This document shows positions 8,877 to 19,224 of a stretch of DNA of 64,000 nt, in pieces. Under the pieces are notes generated by a model that was given only the letters and a program-made list of their open reading frames with translations, made no database searches and had not been told where the DNA came from. Where the stretch lies: the NCBI RefSeq assembly GCF_030384665.1, contig NC_083677.1, positions 434,001-498,000 of the forward strand, given 5' to 3'. The stretch comes from Lodderomyces elongisporus (taxonomy: Eukaryota; Ascomycota; Pichiomycetes; Serinales; Debaryomycetaceae). The position numbers were made by a program, and so were the translations under genes. The number at the start of each line of letters is the position of its first letter. Positions within the stretch are counted from its first letter, which is position 1.

Positions 8877-9842
8877 ATGCAGAGAATCATTGTTCATCGA
8901 TGAATGGAGAACAAAAGTAATAATGACGAAAGCAAAAGCAGAAGCAAAAGGAAATGCAAAAGGAAAATGAAATGGAAAAGGAACAAGAGAAAAGAAATAG
9001 GAAACAGAGGCATCAAAAGAAAGGTGATTGTTATAAAGTTCTTTAATAGGCTAGACATGCCTATGAATGTACTTCTCTCCTGTTTTTTTGTTTTCTGTAT
9101 TTTGTTTTGTTACTTGCTTGTTTTGTTACTTGCTTGTTTTGTTACTTGCTTGTTTTGTTACTTGCTTGTTTTGTTTACTTGTTTGTTTACTTGTTTGTTT
9201 ACTTGTTTACTTTTGTTTTGTTTTGTTTTGTTTTGTTCTACATCGATTTGAATTTCAATTTACATAGCATGGTTTGGAGGGATGGAAGAAGTAAAAACAC
9301 GAAGGATTTATTTAATATAGTTATCTTAAGCGTTGACTATGCTCAAAAATATTAATAAACATATTCTTCTTCAGTTGTAAAACAAAATACTTGAAAAGTA
9401 TCTAATGTAGTTGTTTTTTTCTTCAACTCTTTAGGAGAGCAAAAGAAAAAAAAAAGTATGATCCATATCAAAGACTTGTTGAAGTGAAAAACTTTGGCCG
9501 GAAAGAAGTTGACAATTGTAAATATACAGATTTGAGTTTCTTTGCGTGTTCCAAGCTCTGTTTGAAAAATTTTGGGTATTATGCCTCAATAGTGTCAGGT
9601 GTTAATGCTCGCAGTATATTTAGCTCGGTTGAACTGTGCCAGAAAAAAATATGTAGTGTGGAGAAATTGGTGAAACACAAATTTAGCCACCAGGACTCTC
9701 CTCCCATAACCAAAAGAAAACAGAGTTTAACAAAACTGAACATATTCGAACAGATTTAAACGAATCTAAACAAGACTAAACAAGACTAAACAAAGCCAAT
9801 AAAAACTAATATACCTCCTCATACACAATCTATCCACTAGCA
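8877..9842. other. Intergenic region, TIM11 3' side and PEX10 promoter
   Basis: This 966 bp stretch contains AAAAG/AAAGC-rich sequence, a minisatellite at 9105-9239 and, close to PEX10, repeated ACAAGACTAA units (9768-9795). A 91-codon frame at 9484-9759 starts with GTG, has no ATG and resembles nothing known, so it is not called. Confidence 0.55.
9105..9239. repeat. 16-bp minisatellite in the TIM11 3' region
   Basis: The unit TTGTTACTTGCTTGTT is repeated about four times almost perfectly. It then shortens to 8-bp TTTACTTG units and finally to (TTTTG)n. The graded decay of unit length suggests replication slippage. The tract is T/G rich on the plus strand and opens all three frames, which explains the overlapping cysteine/leucine-rich spurious frames. 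Confidence 0.85.
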
Positions 9843-11025
9843 ATGTCTTCAGAACGACGTTTGCCATTTGCAGATGCTGCCACTATAGGTATGTTAGGAC
9901 TCATGGGTTCTGTCCCCTCCCCCTCCCTTTCTTTTTCTATATCTTATCACCCTTTCAATCTAATTTCATTTTATGTCATTTTATTCTACTTTCACTCAAT
10001 ACTTTCACTATCTTAAATCATCATCTTAGCTATTTTCTTTTTCCATACTAACTAAAACCATCAACTAAATAGTAAGGGCGCATCAAAAGGATGTTTATTT
10101 TGAATCATCGTATCGCTCGCAACTACAGGATATCCTCCAAATCTTCAAGGGCCAAAGGTTTATTAATGAATTCCCTCAGGAGATTACTGTACTTTCGAAA
10201 GCATTGTATTTGGCACTAACGACATTGATTGGCGCAAGAACACTTGGTGAAGAGTATGTGGACTTGATATATGTTAATAAAACTGGACGGAAACTCCCGA
10301 AACTTTTGCCTAGATTGGGATTTTTGATATCTTATGCATTGGCACCATATCTCATTAATAAATTCGTCAAGTATTTGCGGACAAAGAGAGAGAAGCGAGA
10401 ATTGGAAGGAGATCAAAGTAAAGATAGTTGGCTCGTCAAGTTCTTTTCCAACTACTATGAAGTTCTTGACACGATGATCAATATCCACATTGCAGTTTTT
10501 TACTTCAAAGGTGAATTCTACTCCATCTCAAAACGACTATTTGGCCTTCGCTATGCTTACGGGCATCACAAGGAACCAGAGAAGATGCAAAGAGGGAACT
10601 ATTCCTTGCTTGGAGGATTAATTATTATACAATTTGCCGTTAAATTATTGATGAATTTAAAGGAGTTCAACGAGGAATACGTAAAGAAGCACAGTAAAAG
10701 AAAAGAAGATGATGAAAAGTCCTCACAACAGACTAATTCTATAGAGGATGAAGCAAAAGTGCACAGTATTACTGAGTTGAGCACGTTAAGTGACAACTTT
10801 GATACAACTCTATTAATTGACCTTGCCGATGAAAAACAGTTACCCTATTTGCAAGACACTGCAAGGAATTGTATGTTGTGTTTGTCGCCTATGGTATCTC
10901 CAAGTGCAGCCAACTGTGGACATTTGTATTGTTGGGATTGTATTGTGGATTGGATTAGAGAAAATCCAGAATGTCCATTATGTAGACAACAATGTTTAGA
11001 ACAGCATCTACTTCCTTTGAGATAG
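9843..11025 (+). CDS. PEX10: Peroxin Pex10, RING-finger ubiquitin ligase (two exons)
   Basis: Coding sequence is join(9843..9888, 10073..11025), 332 residues. Exon 1 encodes MSSERRLPFADAATI plus one base. The intron begins GTATGT at 9889, has TACTAAC at 10047-10053 and ends in TAG at 10072. The splice gives IVRAHQKD, matching the N-terminal IVQAHQKD of S. cerevisiae Pex10 (recalled). Later landmarks are RTLGEEYVDLIY, the membrane stretches, FYFKGEFYSISKRLFGLRY and a C-terminal C3HC4 RING from CMLCLSPMVSP to CPLCRQ. Pex10 sits in the peroxisomal membrane with Pex2 and Pex12 and helps ubiquitinate the receptor Pex5, which is also encoded in this window. Without the splice the gene would lack its conserved N-terminus. 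Confidence 0.95.
9889..10072 (+). other. PEX10 intron
   Basis: This 184-nt spliceosomal intron has a consensus 5' site GTATGT, branch point TACTAAC at 10047-10053, and 3' AG at 10071-10072, 19 nt after the branch-point motif. It interrupts codon 16 in phase 1. The interior is C/T rich with no open frame that could be retained. Confidence 0.93.
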
Positions 11026-11609
11026 TAATAAACACGCAATGGGTTTTCATCAAATCTAAAATGATGTTCGTGATGGCGGTGTGGGTTAAGAAAGAAATAA
11101 TGATAATAATAATAAAAAGACAGGAAAATTAATTGGAGGAATTAACACGGTAAGTAGGCTCTTTTATTTATATATATATTTATATATATATATTTATATA
11201 TATATCTCAAGACAGTTATTTTCAGTCTCAGTCTTTGCGCTATTGTTTTTCGCATTGCAAAACAAACATTTGAGCAAAGGACAATCAAAACAATTGTCGC
11301 GCAGACTGCAGACTAAAGACTCGAAAATTATTTACATTGTGAACGTGAATCTCACACAACTTTCTATACTTCTCTCAGAAATCCTTTTTCTTTCCCACTT
11401 AGCTTTTCAGGTACCCACTTATTATTTTTTCCCCCCCCCCCCCCCCCCCCCCAAAAAAAAACCTTGGATATTGAAATAAAAGAAAGTGTTTAGCTCTGAA
11501 ATCGGCTGTTGTGGATTTCTGTTTGCTTGGAAATTCTTTCATTCTTTCGTTCTTTCGATCTTTCATTCTTTGTTTGTTTGTTTTTTTTATTTTTTTTTTC
11601 CTGCTAAGC
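11026..11609. other. Intergenic region, PEX10 3' side and MNN10 promoter
   Basis: This 584 bp stretch contains an AT microsatellite (11165-11206), a T6-C22-A9 homopolymer block (11425-11461) and TTCTTTC/GTTTG repeats up to the MNN10 start. No gene was recognised. Confidence 0.6.
11425..11461. repeat. Homopolymer block T6-C22-A9
   Basis: An uninterrupted run of 22 C (11431-11452) is flanked by T6 and A9, about 150 bp upstream of the MNN10 ATG. Long C/G homopolymers are rare in AT-rich yeast DNA and unstable. The exact length may be subject to sequencing error. Confidence 0.85.
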
Positions 11610-12641
11610 ATGAGCGGGTCTTATTCATTACCCTATAGCAGTGATCTGGGTGTTTCTCCTCCTCATGATTTGCTGAAACCATTTAAACCCCAGCAGAAAC
11701 TGTCATCCTTGGATACGGGACTTCATTTTGTCAATAGACACAAGAAGATAGTGCTAGCGTTTATCACTTTAATCTGTCTATCATTGTTCACTGATATTCC
11801 ATATGTTCCACACTTTAAATCCACATCTCCCAAAGTGGTCATTATCCTAGCTGCCAATGAAGGTGGTGGTGTTTTGAAATGGAAGTCACCACAAGAGTGG
11901 TCGGTGGAAAGATCATCAATTGCTAATAAGAAGCATTATGCCAAGCAGCACGGGTATGGTCTCACCATTAAAGATATGACCATCAAGAAGAGATATTCAC
12001 ACGAATGGAGAGAAAGCTGGGAAAAAGTTGACATCCTCAAACAAACAATGAGACAATTTCCACAAACCGAGTGGTTCTGGTGGTTGGACTTGCATACTTA
12101 TATAATGGATCCGCTGATTTCACTTGAAGAACACTTTTTGAACAATTTGGATAATGCTACGTATAGAACATTGGAGCAGTTCAACCCTTTGGGCTTGCCC
12201 ACTGATATTCCTTATGTCGACTATAAGCAACCAATAGACATGATTATTACGCAAGATTGTGGTGGATTCAATCTTGGTTCATTTTTGGTACGAAGGTCAT
12301 CTTGGTCTGAGATGTTGTTGGATATATGGTGGGATCCAGCAATGTATGAACAAATGCACATGCAGTGGGAGCACAAGGAACAGGACGCACTAGAAACATT
12401 GTACTCAACCCAAGCATGGATCAGAGAGAGAATTGGGTTCTTACCATTACGAAAGATCAATGCATTCCCACCTGGCGCATGTGCAGATAAAGCAGATGAC
12501 CCGCAATATTTTTTCAAGGACCATGATTTTGTTATCAATATGGCTGGCTGTGAATGGGGAAGAGATTGCTGGGGAGAGATGGAACACTACAAGGCATTAT
12601 CAAAGAAACTACGTAAATCATGGTGGAAATTTTGGCAGTGA
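11610..12641 (+). CDS. MNN10: Golgi alpha-1,6-mannosyltransferase subunit Mnn10 (GT34)
   Basis: The protein has 343 residues from the ATG at 11610-11612; the frame upstream runs through a T-rich leader and begins only at a GTG. It is a type II Golgi protein: a short cytosolic tail, then one membrane anchor (IVLAFITLICLSLFTDIPYV, about residues 50-69), then the GT34 domain. Matches to Mnn10 include VVIILAANEGGGVLKWKSP, KRYSHEWRESWEKVDILKQT, TQDCGGFNLGSFLVR, EHKEQDALETLY, RIGFLPLRKINAFPPGAC and AGCEWGRDCWGEM. Mnn10 is part of the M-Pol II complex that extends the N-glycan mannan backbone. The catalytic DxD position reads D160-L161-H162 (see findings). A CTG codon near residue 169 aligns with Ser in S. 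cerevisiae Mnn10, which supports CUG = Ser. Confidence 0.93.
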   Translation: MSGSYSLPYSSDLGVSPPHDLLKPFKPQQKLSSLDTGLHFVNRHKKIVLAFITLICLSLFTDIPYVPHFKSTSPKVVIILAANEGGGVLKWKSPQEWSVERSSIANKKHYAKQHGYGLTIKDMTIKKRYSHEWRESWEKVDILKQTMRQFPQTEWFWWLDLHTYIMDPLISLEEHFLNNLDNATYRTLEQFNPLGLPTDIPYVDYKQPIDMIITQDCGGFNLGSFLVRRSSWSEMLLDIWWDPAMYEQMHMQWEHKEQDALETLYSTQAWIRERIGFLPLRKINAFPPGACADKADDPQYFFKDHDFVINMAGCEWGRDCWGEMEHYKALSKKLRKSWWKFWQ

Positions 12642-13193
12642 TTTCTTGAATTATTTGACTACTTTTTTTTTTTCCTGCTGAGTCGATGTTATTACAGGAG
12701 AGGAAATATATAACCTGTAGAATAGTCTTTTTGTTTTTACGAATTCTATTTGAATAGATAGCATCTGTAGTATTGGCTTTTTTGCATTGTTGCACTAGTT
12801 TAATATGTATTTCTTTTTTCTTATTAGCTGTCTCCGCAATAAGGTACTACTATGATGTTACTGTGTAGTGTATGATTTATGATGTTTCGAATCCTTTTTT
12901 CTTCTTTAATTCATTTATTTGTTTTTCAATAGTAGTGATTATAGATGAGGGTCGTAGTTGGAGGCCGAGAGTGTATTGTTAGAGTAGTGCACTAGTGTGC
13001 AAATTTTGCATAATCCAAACACGAACGAAAAGACAAAATTAACTAAATTACTAAACAACAAAACGACAATATTGGTTTTTGAGAATTAATTCTAAATTCT
13101 AAAATCTAAAATCTAAATTCCAATAATTAATACGGAACACGTATAGATACAAATATCAAACAAGATAAATAGCTATAAGTCAAATTTGATATA
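12642..13193. other. Intergenic region, MNN10 3' side and SWI1 promoter
   Basis: This 552 bp AT-rich stretch between two plus-strand genes has a (TTCTAAA/ATCTAAA)n patch at about 13089-13120 just upstream of SWI1. No gene, RNA or clear regulatory motif was seen. Confidence 0.6.
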
Positions 13194-13307
13194 ATGTCCG
13201 ATACAGATTGGATTAATGACCCAAATTTTATGGGAGGGCCAACTGGTGATGACTTTCTTAACTCAATCTTTGATCAAACGCAGGGTCAAACATTGCTGAA
13301 TGAGACA

Positions 13308-13351
<44 letters not shown>

Positions 13352-16300
13352 CCAAGAGCAACCGGCTTCACAGCAGCAGCAACAACAAGAACAACAACAA
13401 CAACAACGTCAAGCTCCGCCTCCTCAGTTTTGGCAAAATCAGCAACAACAGGAACATCAGCAAATTCCACAGCAGTTCAATCAGGTGCAATCACCTGCGC
13501 CCGGACTGCAATTTCAACAAACACAACAGCCACAGATATCAGGATTTGAACAAACTCCAACTACTCAAACACTTGACTCGCAAGACTTTAATGCTATGTT
13601 TGCGAGACAACAAGTACCGCAACAGTCGAACAATGCTAATAAACAAGAGATGTTGATGAAAATGAAACAGCAAATTTACAGGCAAAGAATGCAAGCACAA
13701 GCTCAGGCTCAAGCCCAAGCATTGACCCAAGGACAAATTCAAAACCAAGGTCAGGGCCAAACACATAACCAACAGTTTACACAAAACTTTCCATCGCAAG
13801 GGTCGCCAATACCTTCGCAGATTCCTACTCCACTGACTGTTCAACAAGGTGCTTCTCCACAAGTGTCTAGTGCAACTAGTGGGATCAACACAAATTTGGG
13901 AAATAGTTTTTCACCGCAGTTCCAGCATCAGCTGCCCCATCAATCACAACAAGGTCTTCAAGGTATTCAATCTACTAGACCGCCTCTGAATCCACAAGTA
14001 CAACATTTTCCACAGCAACAGCAACAACCTCAACAGCAACAACCTCAACAGCAACAACCTCAACAGCAACAACCTCAACAGCAACAACCTCAACAGCAAC
14101 AGCAACCACCTCAGCAGCAGATTCAGCAACAACGAATGCAACAACAGAAGCAGCTCATGACTGGGCAATTGAATAGCGAGCTTTTCCATACTTTACTTTA
14201 TGATTTTTTGCAGCGTCGTGGGACACCTATTAAATCACACCCCACAATCAATGGTAAACGAGTAAATTTGTTTATGATTTATTTGCTATGCACAAAGATG
14301 GGTGGATTTAACCAGCTCAAAAAGTTTCTCAATATTAACTTTCTGCAACAGCAACAAAATCCATGGAGTGTGATTGCTCCCAGAATTGGAGTTTATGAAG
14401 GTGCAAATTTGCAAGAACCAGGTGTCAAGGAAAGTATCGACCAGGAAGTTTGTAATTGTTACGCAACCTATATTCTTCCTTATGAAGAGTATAACGCAAC
14501 ACCAAATGGTCAGCGTGATTTGCTGCAAAGAAGACAAATCTTCCAAGCCCAAGTGTTGCAGAAGTTCCAACAAGCACAGCAAAATCAGCAAAATCAGCAA
14601 ACTTCACAAGTGCAAGATCGATCGCAACCACAATTTCAAACACAAAAGAGCCAGCAAATACCACCACAGCAACAATTACGTCAACAATCTCAACAACCGC
14701 CGTCTTCTCAGCTGATGCCATCAAATCTTCAGTCACAAGTCATTTCACCTTCAGCAGCAAACAACCCAACGCCTATTGGAACTCACTCTACGCATCAAAG
14801 CCCGATAGTTAACAGCGCGCCAACACCTCAACAAAGGAAATTGTCTCGTGCTAGTAACGCCTCTGTTCAGAATTCGCCTAGAGTAAACTCTCCATACGTG
14901 CAAAACCAGCACAATCAGCACAATCAGCAATTTAGACAACCACCGCCACTGCAACAGCAGCAGCAGTTGCCCCATGCTCGCGTTCAACAAATTCAACAGC
15001 AGAAACAGCAATCTCGACGTGCTCTGCCTCAACAACAATATAAGGCTCCACCACAACCACAGGTACAACCACAGTCTCAAAATATCCCTCAGCAATCGCA
15101 AAACCAGAGAGTGCCGCTGCAGCCACAAGTCATGCAACAGCAAAATCTCCCACAGCAAAATCTCCAACAGCAAAATCTCCAACAGCAAAATCTTCAACAA
15201 CAAAATCCTCAACAACAAAATCCTCAACAACAAAATCCTCAACAACAAAATCTCCCACAGCAAAATCCTCAACAACAGATTCTTCAAAATCAAACTCCTG
15301 TTCCTCCTCCATTCCAGCAACAACAACAACAACAACAACAACAACAGCATCCTCGTCAACATTTACCACAGCAACAAGCAATCCAACAGGACATTCCTGC
15401 AACTAATAGTAGACAACCATCGCAGACCGGTAGTATGCAACAGATGAAGCATATAATCAGCAAAGAAGAGGCGAGTGTTCTTCGAAACTATGTGCCATTT
15501 AAAAGAATTATTGATACACATGGCTTTCAGTCGATTAAAGACATCTCTCACTTGGGTAGTGAGATTGAAGCAGCTAAACCTATATATTTGTTTGCCCCGG
15601 AGTTGGGAATGATCAATTTACAAGCGCTAACAATGGCTATAAAGAGTAACCATGGTATACAGAGTGGCGAAGTTGTGAATGCGTTGAATACGCTACTCGT
15701 GACTACTTCAGACACAAACTATACATTTCAAATTCGTGATTGTTTTGAATTGCTCGATGCGTTGAGTGCTTTGGGTAAAGAAATTTTGCGCAAGATCATA
15801 CACGGAAATGCAGCACCTCAAGACGTTGTTGTTGAAGATGTGAGCAAAATGAGCTCACAGAATAACATTGACGATGTGTTTGCCAAATATGTTTCGGGAG
15901 GAAGAGGCGAGGATATTCTGTATGTCGTCAACTCATTGACTGGAGAAGTTGAGTCGGAAGATGAAAACGCTGTAAATGAATTATTTGAATTTGAAGAATC
16001 GTCATCTGCAACAACACCTGCATCAGTCTCATCTGCAACTGCAACTGCAACTACAACTACAACAGATACAAACAAAAATGAAACAGCAACTAATGCTACT
16101 ACTTCTCTTGGATCCGAGGAAGATGAGGATGACATACGTGAGTTTCATATTGATGATTATTCGTGTGCATTACAAGAGTTCAAATATGAGAACAAACACC
16201 ACTTTAGTGAGTTGCAAGTCAAAAGTGCTACTGATGACCAGGTGTTGTTGATTGATGAGTTGATCACTATAACAATGATTTTGAGAAACATCTCGTTTCT

Positions 16301-17354
16301 GGATTTCAACAAGGAGCCTATGGCCAACAATAGACTTTTCAAGGACTTGCTATTTGCTATTGTGAAAGGAATTGCACTGCATCGTTCCAAGTTCAGATTT
16401 AGTAGGAAAAGACTTTGCTTGTTGAAGGACTGTCTCTTGATGTTGGACAATATTGCATTCCATACACAATTGCAATCGTTGGAAGAAGCATTTTTGTCGT
16501 TTGTGTTGGTGGAGTGTTTTGGTCCTGCCATCGAGGATAGATGGGCTATACCTCGTTGTAACTTGGATACTCATTCATACTTTTCCTTTGGAATTGATGC
16601 CTTAACTAAGCTCTTGGTGCGGGAGCCTTATAATAGGTCGCTTTTCCAAGCAATGTTTAATGGAACCTTGAATATCGGTATGACATCCAGCTACACCAAT
16701 AACTTTTTGGTGAGTCAAGAGGATCAAGACCGGACGAGAAGGTTGATTTCTTTATATCTTGGCAAGAATGCAGGAGAGTATAAGTCGGGTATCTTATTGA
16801 CGAGAGCATTCCAGCTTTACATGAGTATTATTCCATATGACGCCAATAGCTTTGAGTTTTCCAAGTTTGTGTTTATTCGAGCACCCACGGTATCGCAGCT
16901 ATTATTTGGGGTCAAGTTGATCATCGATATGGCGCCAATAGAGGATTTGCATACGCCACTTCATGAGATTACATTGTACTGGATCTTGGAGAATAGGGAG
17001 TTGATTCTTGGAAATTTTGCAAGAATTGTTGTTGCTTTGGCGTCAGAGACGGGCAAATTTCCTCGTGGGTCAGCCGAGCATAGCATTTTGTCGTCAAGCT
17101 TGACAAAGGCTCTACTTGTTGTTAATTCATTAATCGAGAATGCGCTTTTGGCAAAGAAGATTGAAGATGAGACCCAGGAGCATTCAGAGTTGATTGAGAA
17201 GTTGACTGATTGTTATGCCTTTCCCAGAATCATCCCGGATGTGACGTTGACTTTGGATACATTTTTGGCACCAACAATTGATTATGGCTTGGGTGATGAG
17301 ATTGTAAGGTTACTCAGATGCTTAAAAGATTTGAAAGCATGCGAAACCATATAA
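13194..17354 (+). CDS. SWI1: SWI/SNF chromatin-remodelling subunit Swi1 (ARID, Q-rich)
   Basis: The protein has 1386 residues. The N-terminal third is a Gln/Pro/Asn-rich, prion-like region broken by the ARID DNA-binding domain at about residues 322-430 (ELFHTLLYDFLQRRGTP, VNLFMIYLLCTKMGGF, then WSVIAPRIG). A second Q-rich block follows (about 455-745), with tandem QQQNL/QQQNP units at 15133-15290. The conserved Swi1 C-terminal half runs from about residue 750 (ASVLRNYVPFKRIIDTHGF) to the end, with an acidic patch near 945-980. Swi1 is a core subunit of SWI/SNF, remodelling nucleosomes at induced promoters; the S. cerevisiae protein forms the [SWI+] prion through its Q/N-rich region. The ATG at 13194 is the first in frame. 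Confidence 0.93.
14014..14106. repeat. 15-bp coding minisatellite (QQQQP units) in SWI1
   Basis: CAACCTCAACAGCAA-type units repeat about six times in frame, encoding PQQQQ. They lie directly N-terminal to the ARID domain. Near-identical codons show recent expansion, so length polymorphism is likely. Confidence 0.85.
15133..15290. repeat. 15-bp coding minisatellite (QQQNL/QQQNP units) in SWI1
   Basis: About ten in-frame units of CAACAGCAAAATCTC or CAACAACAAAATCCT encode QQQNL and QQQNP. Two sub-families (CAG-CTC and CAA-CCT) alternate in blocks, as expected from slippage of a few units at a time. Confidence 0.85.
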
Positions 17355-19224
17355 ACGTGAAGAAAACAAAATTGTGTAAATTGTAATTACAGTAACCAAT
17401 CTTGCCTCTAGTTCCATAAACATTATTTGTAATAATTTATTAACGAATTACAACTGCTAAACGAATCAAAAAAAAATAAATAGAAAAATAAAAATAAAAA
17501 GAGAAGATTTTAAAAAATGTAGATATAAGTGTAAATGGAAATGTTAATGCTATTTTTAGTCTATCTGATTCATAAAGATGTTTCCTAAATTTACCATCCC
17601 TCTTTTGCTAATCAATGCATATATCTGTCTCTGCGTGTGTATTTTTTTTTTTCGTTTTTGCCTACTCAAAGTGGAGCGGGGGTGAGTGAGTTGTGCCTGG
17701 TGCTTATCTTCCAATCGGAGAGCTTTTGTTTGTTGAATGGAAAAAAAAATGGTCTAAATAATAAAGAAATTAATTTGGAGAATGTTGAATACTTTAAAGC
17801 AAAGAGCGGTGACCAAAAAGAGAAGGGTTCTTCTTTGTAATTGTTGTTGTTGTTGTTGTTGTTGTTGTTCCCTATTTTTTCATTCTTCTTAAAGGTTCTT
17901 GAAGTTTGAACGAACAAAGCGCAATAGCGCATTCCACACACTTAAGGCAACAATTGTTGAGATAGCCGCTGGCTTTTTTTTTTTCCTCTTTATTTTTTTG
18001 CACAGATAGACACATAAACAAAGGACGACAGATAACGGAATTTTGTAGACAAAAAAATTGGAGAGAAAGACAAGGATGGAACCAAACAAAATAGTTGGTT
18101 AGTCGCAAAATGTATGAATTATGGAGATGGGAAAGGTTCCGGATTCTTCTTAACCGGTACTGTAGATACTGTTGATGCTACAAGTCTGTATCTGTTTTTT
18201 GCCTATTATGATGTTCTGCAAAATGGAGTCTTTATGCATAACAGCAATACTGGTAATCGAAATCAAGAAGAAGCAACCGAACAAAGAATAGAAAGCGTAA
18301 AAAAGAAGAATAAAGAAAGTAATCATAGCATTGGATATGGCATTTATTGTAAGGTTAGTTGAAGTAAAGCATTGTTGTACAAGAAAAAGATGTGAGTTTA
18401 TTTTCAAAATTAAAAAAAAAAAAAAAACAGAGTCGGCAGTATTGAACAGTGCTGGCGATACTTCGAGCCAGGGGGAGGAGCGAGAAAGTAGAGGAGGATT
18501 AGTGAGGAGGGGAGGGGGGGTGGAAAAAAAAATAAGAACGGATTATAGATCTGATTATGTAATCATTTTTCTTCAATTTTGCTGAGTAGTGAAACTTTAA
18601 TGATTTTTACGTCCTGCTGCATTGCATTCTCTTCTCGTTATCTTATTACCACAAAGTATTCAGTTGGATCGAATATACAAGATAAAGAATACAAAATTCA
18701 AAGTATTACTGATACATAAGAACAGCTTGACATGATATCATATTTATTACAGGAGGCTTTGCTTTGCTGATAGAAACAAACTAAGGAAAGAAAGGAAAAA
18801 TCAAAGAAAAAAAAAAAAAAAACTTTTTGTCTCCCCGTCTCCTGTTGGACAGACCGGTCCTTTTGCCCAAACAGGTCAAAAGATCCCGTGTTGCAACTAG
18901 TATACCCCTCCTCAGCTCATTACCACTACATTTCTTTTTCTTCTTTGTCTTTACCGATTCCCTTGATCAGTATCCAATGGTAAGCAATCACTTACAAATA
19001 CAGTCTAGCTTGATCGCAAACTTTGATTTAGAAAAAGATGTTATAAATACTGCCCTCTTCCCTTCCTTTAGTTTCCTTATTTTCATCAAAGTTATTTCTT
19101 TTCAGTTTGTTTCCATTTGACTTTGAAAATATATCAACAAGAAATACAAATATCTTCTTCACTAATCCTCCAAGGACAATACCTTAAACGTGTAAAATAC
19201 GAATTACCAAACAAATTTTAAAGA
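17355..19224. other. 1.87 kb gene-free region between SWI1 and the Rieske oxygenase gene
   Basis: This region contains a (GTT)9 tract (17842-17868), A/T homopolymers, a G-rich block (18469-18520) and, about 350-400 bp upstream of the next gene, a CG-containing island with the palindrome GACCGGTC (18850-18857). Short frames here start with TTG/GTG or are homopolymer driven. No gene was supportable; the 3' part is probably the promoter of the oxygenase gene. Confidence 0.55.

Noticed and set aside
9484..9759. 91-codon frame upstream of PEX10
   Set aside because: Starts with GTG, has no in-frame ATG near its start, and resembles no family; it sits in PEX10 promoter DNA.
13258..15600. Many long minus-strand Leu/Val-rich frames over SWI1
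   Set aside because: Antisense of CAA/CAG repeats gives stop-free Leu/Val tracts; SWI1 explains the region.
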